In this document: piece after piece, positions 1 through 7,572 of the stretch
How the letters are laid out: each line of letters begins with the position of its first letter
How positions within the stretch are numbered: the stretch's first letter is position 1
Source: Cololabis saira
Taxonomy: Eukaryota > Chordata > Actinopteri > Beloniformes > Belonidae
Assembly: GCF_033807715.1 (NCBI RefSeq)
Contig: NC_084599.1
Location: 7,329,125-7,393,124, forward strand
Reading direction: 5' to 3'
Length of the DNA: 64,000 nucleotides
Notes under the pieces: generated by a model
What the model was told of the DNA's origin: nothing
The model's database searches: none
The model's input: the letters and a program-made list of their open reading frames with translations, nothing else
Translations under genes and position numbers: made by a program

Positions 1-947
1 TCAGAAGGCTTTATATCTGAGGTGGTAACAGTGAAGCCACTCATTAACACTGAATTTACCACTTCGTTAGCAATGCAGGTTCCTGTAGAGAGCGACTAGT
101 CCTGGATGTCGACTCCTCTGAGCCTACACTTTAATCCAAATCATCTTCAGACAGCATGCTGTAATCTGATGTAAGATATAACATACACATCTAAATATTA
201 TCTTATTTAATCACGCAAAATGACTGGTTTAACTAGGAGTGGCAGCAATTGTACACAAACTCAATCACTGCGTGTTTAAAAGGTGCATGCACAAAATTGG
301 ATGATTACTTGGTTTGGGTCCGTGTTTGTGTTTTCAACAGATTGTGTTCCTGCCAATTTGTCAGGATTCAAGTAACAACAGTCTCATGCTGGGATCCGTG
401 TTGGCACCATCACAGAGTGATAAGACACAATATGATCTCATTGGAGGTGTACTTTGTTCCCATGGAAATTGGTCAATTTTAGCAGACGTCTGAGAACTTT
501 AGGTGGAGAGGCAGGGAGGTTGTATCCCAGAGGTAGGCTCACATAATTAAGCGCTGTCGCCAGGGTATTGAGGGCTAACAGCAGGGTTTGTTGTGAATAG
601 AGGTGGCAAGAGAGGGTGTTGGAAAATCATAATGCAGCACAGAATAATACCTTTCTCATTTTATGGAACAGTGGGAATAGCCCAAACTACATTTGTTTTT
701 AACAGTATCACGTTGTCAGGGTGAAACAAGGGGACAAAAGTAAACTTTATTACACTACGTGGTCTCGCGCTTAGTATTTGCATCTGAATGATCAATTACT
801 CCATATGACACTTGAATATAGGAAACATTACGTTTTTAATTCATGGCTTTTAATATGATTTGCTCTAAGTACTGTTTTTGTACTATTGTGCAATTTTTGC
901 CTTCCTTAAAGTTTTTTACACCACTATATCGGACCTATGTGTAATCT
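1..947. other. AT-rich intergenic sequence, no gene seen
   Basis: No convincing coding sequence, RNA gene or transposon end was seen here. The only longish frame (249-482) has no domain character and no codon signature. The stretch precedes a degenerate zinc-finger sequence and may hold its lost 5' part. Confidence 0.5.
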
Positions 948-2250
948 AAAAGCCAAATGCACAAAAGGACAAAGAAGAGGAGTGTGTCACCGACAGCCCA
1001 GGCCGTAGTCAGGAGCCATTACAGAGTCACACTTTCTCCCTGAAGAACAATGCTGCAGGTCTGTCCTCAGATGAACACGAAAACCCTTTAAATGGAACCC
1101 AGCCGAATCCATTTGTATACAGCAGTGTCCCCGCTGTTCCCCGCGCAGGCAATTCATTGCCTTCAGGAGCACTTGTTAATGGACCTGGTTCACACCCTTC
1201 CTCAGAGGTACACTGTGTCCTGAACAAAGGCTCTGTTTTATCCAGCAGTGTCCTGGATGCCACGTGGCAAGCGGAGAAGGACACGAGCCTCGAGGTGTTA
1301 CCGCCACCCAGAGAGCTTCAATCAGACGCTTGGAAAAACACAGCAGGGCCCATCGTGAAAAACACCGGCCACACAGCCAGGTGTCAACACGCCACTGTCT
1401 CACTTGGAGAAGAATGAGTCTAAACTGGCCTATTCCACTCCGTCAGGTGACAGTGTGGAGCAAATGCACATTAGCCAACCTTTGACAAAACAGACAGCCA
1501 AAGCAGGATCTCCACGGGGCGTAGAATGGTCAGGAAGCTCCACGGATGTTTATGATAATGCTCCGGTAATCAGATGGGATTCAGCAAAAGAGAGCTTTTT
1601 ACACGACGACAGAAGGCTGGAGACCAAAGTGGTGCACTAAAGAGACAGGAAGCGCTGTACGTCTACGAGAGGCTTGTCAGGTCATCTGGAGAAGGTTAAC
1701 AACAGCTACAATCACCAGGCCTGAGATATTTCTACTGGCAACAAAGCTGGCTCTTAGGGTGCCCGATCCGTTATTAAATATTTAGTAAAGCCATTCAAAG
1801 AGCTGTCTAGGAACATAGCTTCTGACTCTGAGCGCATTATTTTTAGCACAACACGGCAAGGCTGTAATGAGGAAAATGACCCTGAAAACGATGTTTGTCC
1901 AGAAGTGGAACAGTTGAGGAGAGAGCAACTTGAGCAAGATCCACTTTTCTCTTCATGCACAATATGCAATGCTAATTTTGAGGAAATAATAATAAAAGAA
2001 AGAATACATTTCCATATACATCTGATGTATCATTTAGGCTAGCATAATCAGGTGAACAGTGAAAATATTTCACAGGCCTGTATATGCAGGGAGTGTGGGC
2101 GTTTCTTTTCTGTGATAGCAACCTCATGAGGCACATCATTATTCACCAAGACAGACGGGAAGAATTCATGGAAAAAAAAGAGAAATCAAAGCTCTGAAAA
2201 ACAGAATTTGGAGACGAAGACAAAGCCACGCGCTGCAGTTGGTGGTCTTT
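948..2250 (+). pseudogene. Degenerate C2H2 zinc-finger protein gene
   Basis: Translating across frames gives a continuous protein-like path broken by frameshifts and stops. One frame is open from about 948 to 1417 and continues, one frameshift later, to 1640. After further breaks, a segment rich in Asp/Glu leads into finger 1 (1956-2033; Cys-x2-Cys CTIC followed by a His cluster, then an in-frame TAG at 2040) and finger 2 (Cys at 2085 and 2094, motif CRECGRFF). Finger 2 regains its helix and its His-x3-His (DSNLMRHIIIH, 2114-2146) only after a frame shift near 2110. With that shift allowed, spacing is close to the classical C-x2-C-x12-H-x3-H. C2H2 proteins normally bind DNA, but this copy cannot make an intact product. 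It could be a retrocopy or a dead paralog. The parent gene is not recognised. Confidence 0.6.
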
Positions 2251-2570
2251 TTCTTAAGTGACTGTAACTTCTGGAAAGTTTTCATCCAGTGAATCCAATC
2301 ACACAAGAACATGAGTTATATATATGATAGAGATATGTCGGGCATGAGCAGCACACTCACCTGTGACACACCTGAAACATCACCCGCGTCCGTGCAGAGG
2401 AATGACTGATGATTCAGAGGGAATGGACCGTGTCTGGTTTAGGTTTTGTTCAGAAGCAGACACGAGGAGAAGGACATTCGGAGCTGCTTATCAGTCCAAA
2501 TTTCCCGGATTTAAACCGGACATCTTTGGACGTGATGTTGAGAGGAGAACACATTTCTTCTGCTACACCA
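2251..2570. other. Spacer between zinc-finger pseudogene and MITE
   Basis: No supported feature. A frame runs through 2363-2590 into the transposon but shows no domain or codon signal. Confidence 0.4.
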
Positions 2571-2856
2571 TTAAAGGGGACCTATTATGAAAAACACATT
2601 TTTTCTTGCTTTGACATATATAAAGTGGTCTCCCCTCAGCCTGCCAACTCAGAGAAGGAGGAAAGGAACCAAATTCTGCAGTGTCTGTACAGCCGCCTGG
2701 AGGATCCTTCCAGTGTCATGTGACTTCTACGAGCCGTTCAGAATCTGCTCCCGTCGTGAGTCACGACGGGAGCAGATTTCCATAGGTCGGCCTCCGCTGC
2801 TGAAACCACGCCCACAACCAACTCCGCCGGCCGGAGCGTCCGCCATTGTTCAGAAG
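2571..2856 (+). mobile_element. TTAA-target MITE, copy 1 (3'-truncated)
   Basis: The sequence begins with TTAA (2571-2574) followed by AGGGGACCTATTATG, the terminal motif of the full-length copies at 10526-11026 and 61825-62313. It stays alignable with copy 2 through the block around the internal CTGCAGTGTCTGTACAG motif and the AACTCCGCCGGCCGGAG motif. Homology stops near 2856 and the right terminal repeat is absent. TTAA targets are the hallmark of piggyBac-type transposition, but the terminal bases are not those of typical piggyBac elements, so the superfamily is left open. Confidence 0.7.
2742..2778. repeat. Perfect 18-bp inverted repeat with 1-nt centre
   Basis: AATCTGCTCCCGTCGTGA is followed by a single G and then its exact reverse complement. 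The apex creates TGAGTCA (2757-2763), a consensus AP-1 site. The hairpin lies inside MITE copy 1. Copy 3 has an imperfect version centred on TACGTA (62131-62156), while copy 2 has lost the right arm. Confidence 0.85.
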
Positions 2857-3228
2857 CGGTGGCTGTTTGAACAGCGAGGGACAGTTAAAATTAGGTTTGG
2901 CATCGACACTTACCCTCATAAAAGGATCAGTTCCAACAGTACGGACCCGGGCAACTGCACACGAGTCAACAGTAAGTGACGTTAATTTTTTACGTTATTT
3001 ATATTTGTTTACAAGTATGATCTTTGCATGCATCTTTGCAAGTATTTAGCTTAGCTCCGGTGTTACTCCGTGTTACGGAGCTCTATTAGTACCGTAATAC
3101 ATTTTTTTCTGTTCATGGTTTCAGATCTTCCAAGCACCTGAAGCTTCAACGACACATTCAGAAGACGCACGGTCCTTCCTTGAGCCAGCAATAGTGCATA
3201 CATTTTATTTATATATTTTAACAATAAA
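2857..3228 (+). other. Possible two-exon 3' gene end with zinc-finger-like tail
   Basis: A good donor (GTAAGT, 2972-2977) and a pyrimidine-rich acceptor (TTTCAG ending 3124) bracket a 153-bp candidate intron. Downstream, one frame reads SSKHLKLQRHIQKTHG, with the His-x4-His spacing of a C2H2 finger tail, then a stop (TAG) near 3192 and AATAAA at 3223-3228. This could be the true 3' end of the decayed zinc-finger gene upstream, interrupted by the MITE, or a captured or unrelated exon. The matching frame upstream of the donor closes quickly at a TAA near 2919, so the spliced model is weak. Confidence 0.3.
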
Positions 3229-3420
3229 GTTGCCATTTGTGAAAATTCAGTGTTGTGATTTCTTTACAGTTAACATGATTCATTTGTCTTGTAACATAAG
3301 AAATTAGATGATGAGGAATCTGAGTAAATAACTGTGGTGTAACTGTTTAGAATTCAATTAAATCTTCCTGTGTGAATTAGTGTGAAGACGAGGTGACCCG
3401 TTCCCCCTTCAGGGAACTAA

Positions 3421-3507
3421 AGGCTGATTTATGGTTCCGCGTTACACCAACGCAGAGCCTACGGCGTAGGGTACGCGTCGATTTAACGCAGAACCATAAA
3501 TCAGGCT
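3421..3507. mobile_element. 87-bp PIF/Harbinger-like MITE
   Basis: Near-perfect terminal inverted repeats (AGGCTGATTTATGG at the left, CCATAAATCAGGCT at the right) extend inward as GTTCCGCGTTA against TAACGCAGAAC. They are flanked by TAA on both sides (3418-3420 and 3508-3510), a 3-bp TWA target duplication as made by PIF/Harbinger transposases. The 441-bp element at 55157-55597 has related ends and a TTA target. Confidence 0.75.
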
Positions 3508-3644
3508 TAAGATCCGTTTTCACCGTGTCATAAATGCATGTGAGCGTCCGACTATCGCGTCGAGCTGGGTGACATTGGACGCTCTCTGTCCACACTGAAA
3601 CCGTTAAACTCGCGGCCAGTTATGACAGTCCAATAGTCATTCAG

Positions 3645-3819
3645 TCACATATGTATACACACACATACACAAAAACATATACATACACACACACACATAC
3701 ACACACACATAGCCATAAAGACATGTACACACACACGCACGCATACTCACGCACACACACATACACACATGCATGATCATATACATACACGCACACACAC
3801 ACACATAGACATACACACT
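3645..3819. repeat. Imperfect CA-rich microsatellite
   Basis: Interrupted runs of AC, CATA and ACGC units cover about 175 bp. Confidence 0.9.
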
Positions 3820-3939
3820 GGCCTGTTCACCTGCACGCTTGCTCTGTTGTTTTTGGGGTTAGTTAGCGGTAGCTTAGCTCAGACTGTGATCAGATCTCAA
3901 GATTTGGGTCGATTACTTCTCGTGTTTTGGTTTTGTTTT

Positions 3940-4180
3940 TGTGGCAGGGTGGAGAAGTTGATGGGACACGCACCTGTGGCCCATCCGCCTGAGTGGCTGG
4001 TTCTCTCCACCCTGCCTGCCTTATAAGGCGGAGCTGGACAGCAGCAAAGGGGTTCGGAGAAGCTGCAGCGGTGTGATGCTTGTGCACATGTGGGTGTTGT
4101 GAGAAATAAAAAAAGGGTCTGCACGAAACTCCGTGTCTCTCCATCCTACGGTCGGCCCCGGTAGCACTCGCCCTGCTACG
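3940..4180 (+). mobile_element. 5' LTR of a miniature LTR retroelement
   Basis: The LTR starts TGTGGCAGGGTGG and ends CCTGCTACG; the partner LTR ends TACA, so the terminal CA has mutated here. It holds a TATA-like CTTATAAGG near 4020 and a poly(A) signal (AAATAAA, about 4106-4112), consistent with a U3-R-U5 layout. The 5-bp target duplication GTTTT lies just upstream (3935-3939) and is repeated after the second LTR (4541-4545). Confidence 0.85.
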
Positions 4181-4302
4181 TCTGGCACCCAACGTGGGGC
4201 GCGAAGGACGGACGAGAGAGGCATGGAGCGGGCCCTGGACGCGCTCGGGGGGTAGGCTCGGCCGGACAGACAGACCCCGGCTCGAGGTTGGCGTTGGGGG
4301 TG
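4181..4302 (+). mobile_element. 122-bp internal region of the miniature LTR element
   Basis: Only a primer site, a GC-rich leader and a G-rich tract (TTGGGGGTG, 4295-4302) that could serve as polypurine tract remain between the LTRs. There is no gag, pol or env and no room for them. The element is either an internally deleted endogenous retrovirus or gypsy-type element, or a TRIM-like non-autonomous form mobilised in trans. Confidence 0.75.
4183..4200 (+). other. Primer binding site, tRNA-Lys1,2 type
   Basis: TGGCACCCAACGTGGGGC lies 2 bp after the 5' LTR. It differs by one base from the primer site complementary to the 3' end of tRNA-Lys1,2 (TGGCGCCCAACGTGGGGC) used by several retrovirus groups. 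This placement is what minus-strand priming requires. Confidence 0.8.
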
Positions 4303-4540
4303 TGTGGCAGGGTGGAGAAGTTGATGGGACACGCACCTGTGTCCCATCCGCCTGAGTGGCTGGTTCTCTCCACCCTGCCTGCCTTATAAGGCGGAGCGGG
4401 ACAGCAGCAAGGGGTTCGGTGCAGCTGTGTGATGCTTGTGCACGTGTTGGCAGTGTTTTGGCGTGAATAAACAGGGTTCTGCACGAAACTCTGTGTCTCT
4501 CCATCCTTCGGTCGGGCCCGGTAGCACTCGCCCTGCTACA
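4303..4540 (+). mobile_element. 3' LTR of the miniature LTR retroelement
   Basis: This is a direct repeat of 3940-4180 with few substitutions and small indels. It starts TGTGGCAG and ends CCCTGCTACA. It holds the same CTTATAAGG box (near 4383) and an AATAAA (about 4465). The target duplication GTTTT follows at 4541-4545. Matching flanking target sites show both LTRs inserted together as one unit. Confidence 0.85.
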
Positions 4541-4639
4541 GTTTTGTTTGTGGTTTTTGTTGCAGATCTCCAGTGCTTGACGTGTGCCTCCGTGTGTTCC
4601 TGCTTCCTGGATTGGCAGTGGATGTCACACGCCCCCCCC

Positions 4640-4987
4640 CCAGTGGTTTTACTGCTAGTTCAACATTTAGAGTCATCACCAGAAAAATAACACCAGAAAA
4701 ATAACTTATTTGACAATTTTCACCTGTTTCAAGTAAATTTTCACTTGAAATAAGTAGAAAAATCTGCCAGTGGGACAAGATTTATCTTCTTATTACAAGC
4801 AAAAAAATCTTGTTGCACTGGCAGATTTTTCTACTTATTTCAAGTGAAAATCTACTTGAAACAGGTGAAAATTGTTGTTTTTTCTAGCGATGAGTCTTGT
4901 TTTAAGTGAGATTGTTTTGACTAAAATGAGACATTTTAACTAGAAATAAGACAAATATTCTTGTTAAGATTGTGAGTTTTTGCAGTG
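4640..4987. mobile_element. Snap-back CACTA/EnSpm-like non-autonomous element fragment
   Basis: Two 71-bp arms (4713-4783 and 4805-4875) are near-perfect reverse complements around a 21-bp loop. The sequence runs on to a terminus GTTTTTGCAGTG at 4987, whose complement CACTGCAAAAAC resembles CACTA/EnSpm ends. The left terminus was not found, so the copy appears truncated. The class assignment rests on the end motif and on remembered similarity to a common fish repeat. Confidence 0.6.
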
Positions 4988-5224
4988 ATCCATGTTACTT
5001 ATCCTGTGAAGGACAGAGTCATATTGATAAGTTCAGAAAACTGTTTTTTATTGTTGTGTTTTGATGTATTTGATGTAAGCCCAGTGGATATTTAAAGCTT
5101 ACTTAGCAAAAATGCAGCTTAGGCTGCATTTAACTGCTGCTATGTCATTCCTGCAGTATTTCTGCAGCTGTTTTGGTCACTGCTATTATTTGTAATATAT
5201 TACATTATTTGTAATCAGCACACA

Positions 5225-5700
5225 TTATCTGTCCCCATATGATAAAATCCACCATCCCCCCTGATTTTTTTTTTTTTTACAACTCGAGTACTGTGTAAGG
5301 TCAGCAAAGAAATACAATCTCTCCAGTGGGTCCCAGTTCTGCCGTGAGGCCAACTTCCAGTTCCCCCGAAACACATCCCCAGGGACGCTACCGGGACGCG
5401 TCCTAACAAGATGCTTGAACCACCTCAACTGTCTCCTCACGATGTCGAGGGGAAGCAGCACTTCCAGTTCTTCCTGGGTGACTGGACTTCTCATCCTGTC
5501 CCTAAGGGAGAGTCCAGCACTCTGCAGGAAAAAACTAATATCAGCCGCTTGTATTCAGAATCTCATTCTTTTCATCACCACCCACAGCTCATGCCTATAC
5601 TGTAGGAGAAGGAACATTGATCGGCCCGTGAACAGAGAGTCTGACCTTTTGACCCCGCTCTCTCATCACCCCAGGAAGGACAGTTGGCTTGATTCAAGTC
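5225..5700 (-). pseudogene. LINE ORF2 C-terminal fragment, degenerate
   Basis: On the minus strand a 90-codon frame (5494-5225) reads through QLRWFKHLVRTRPGSVPGDV. This resembles the post-reverse-transcriptase segment (pattern LRWxGHLVRMPPGRLPGEVF) of a non-LTR retrotransposon common in fish. Alignable but frameshifted sequence continues upstream to about 5700. There is no catalytic domain. The clade is not assigned. Confidence 0.6.
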
Positions 5701-5759
5701 TTTGGGAGTTAACGTGACCACAGAGATGACGTCATGCAGGTCAGAGGTCTTGTTTACAA

Positions 5760-6959
5760 ACTGATTTCCTAGTTGTTAGTGAGTTATTATGTGTTTAACT
5801 GAATAAAAACCTGGGGACTAAGATGTAGCAAGAGTGGGCAAAAGAAATGAACGGGTTTCGTGGCAATAATGTGTTATTTAGACGCTGCATCGTCTGTGTC
5901 CCGCTGTGCCCCCATTTGCTACCATTATATGGATAAGCGGCTCGCACAAAACTCCTAATATCTTTCGATGGACTCCAAATGACACCAAACTTTTCTGGGT
6001 GAGTATACGACCATAAAAAATGCCAGAAATAAGGTCCAGGTTGTAAAAAACGAAACTTTCCCTTTAATGTCTGTGTTCGAACTACCCAGGTAGATTTTGA
6101 GTGTTAGTCTTATCTGTCTGTTAATGAAAAGGGAATCGACGATGCTGTGCTCTGCAGATGGATCCTGCGGCTGGCCACACCGCGTTGCTGGTTCCTCCAC
6201 AGTCAATCTTCCATTTAATCTGGCTCGCCACTGAACATTAAGTTCAGATCCCGATCGACTCGGTCTGGGTAAAAAACCAATCTATGCAAACAGCGAAGAA
6301 TGCATGTTATAATATAATTTTCTCTCTATCGATCTCCTTAAATCATCACTATCATTAACATTTCCTCTCTTAGTATATCAATCATGAAAGATACACACTG
6401 TCTAATCATTGCAAAATGAATAGAATTACATCACATCAGAACATTCACTTCAACACGTAAATGAAATAATATATTTAAACTCACTATTTATATTTTTAAC
6501 ACATTAAATCTATTTATTCTCTTTTAACAGCACTGTAATTGTAACTAATTAAAACATAGGCCCTTTAATATTCAGCCCTCTTGTAACTGTTAGGATGGAT
6601 CAAACAGCCATTATGTATTCACCATTAAATTACCTTAACAATACAGGTAATCAATCAATACTCCTTCAGTAACATAACTTTAACCTCAAACAAATAAATA
6701 CAAGGCACCTTTAATGGTGTAAAACACTGTTACTGCTCTGCTACAGTATCACAGCTGCATAGTGTAAGTGAACCTTAGCATGACAGTGCACAATTAGCTC
6801 GTGGCTAGCGGGATTAGCTCGGTGCTAACGTAATTAGCGATCTTTTTACACTCATTTATCACAGCTAAAATTATCTTTATCCGTATCTGTGTAATCTCTT
6901 GTACTTTCGGCGACAGTTTCACAGCTCCAATTGGTTTTTATTCATGGATCAAGAGTAGC
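5760..6959. other. Intergenic sequence with a possible DNA-transposon remnant
   Basis: The part from about 5880 to 6078, ending in GAAACTTTCCCTTTAA, resembles a dispersed fish DNA-transposon end, but no second terminus is visible. The rest is AT-rich with no coding signal. Confidence 0.35.
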
Positions 6960-7572
6960 ACAGTCACAAGGAGTCCTGATAGCCAAGATGGCGCATTAGC
7001 ATTAGCATTTCTTACCGGAGCTAAGGCCCGCTAACAGAGGCTCTCCATTCCAGCTGAATCCTCACACAATGTAACACCCTGACGAACGAATAACATGTTA
7101 ACGGTCTGTACCAGGCGAATTATGGTGAATTTCTGGTGTGAGGAGTGTTCATTCGTTACCGGGAGTTCTCAGTTTGTAGCTGTGTGTTCTTGGCAATGAC
7201 TTCTGCCGAAGAGAGTGAACACAGGCTGCGCGGTTACTCATAGCGGACGCGCCACACTCTGGTCGGCCAGGGAACTGCACCATTCCACAACAATAAGTTC
7301 TGAAACCCAGGTGGGTTACATCTTCTTTATGCATTGTTTGTTTTCATGGATTAATGCTAATGTTGCTAATGCTAATGTTCTTTTGATCTGCCTGTGATGT
7401 GGGCGGAGCTAAAGGCTCAGAACTGGGCGTGGCTGAGGCTATGATGTCAGCATTGATGTCATACGGTCTTTGATGTTTCAGATCATTCCATGTCGGCAAA
7501 ACAAGCTCACAGTCCTTTCAGAGACTTAACATCGTTTTAAAAACCAGAAGCTATTACAAAGCTCAAAACACA
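6960..7572 (+). promoter_or_regulatory. Putative promoter and 5' untranslated region of the coiled-coil gene
   Basis: CCAAGATGGCG (6983-6993) matches the YY1-type initiator-proximal motif found near many vertebrate start sites. Two copies of TGATGTCA, a CRE/ATF-like octamer, lie at 7442-7449 and 7453-7460, next to a GGGCGTGG box. A donor-like CCCAG/GTGGGT (near 7310) and an acceptor-like GATGTTTCAG (ending near 7481) would allow an untranslated first exon spliced to the coding exon. All of this is motif reading without transcript evidence. Confidence 0.35.

Noticed and set aside
2409..2979. Frames of 104 and 130 codons
   Set aside because: They start outside the MITE and run through its inverted repeat; no domain, and copies elsewhere are broken.
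3890..4504. 204-codon minus-strand frame
   Set aside because: It crosses both LTRs and the internal region antisense to the element, and its repetition merely reflects the two LTRs.
7215..7397. Small upstream frame before the coiled-coil gene
   Set aside because: Begins without good context and crosses the proposed untranslated donor; no domain.
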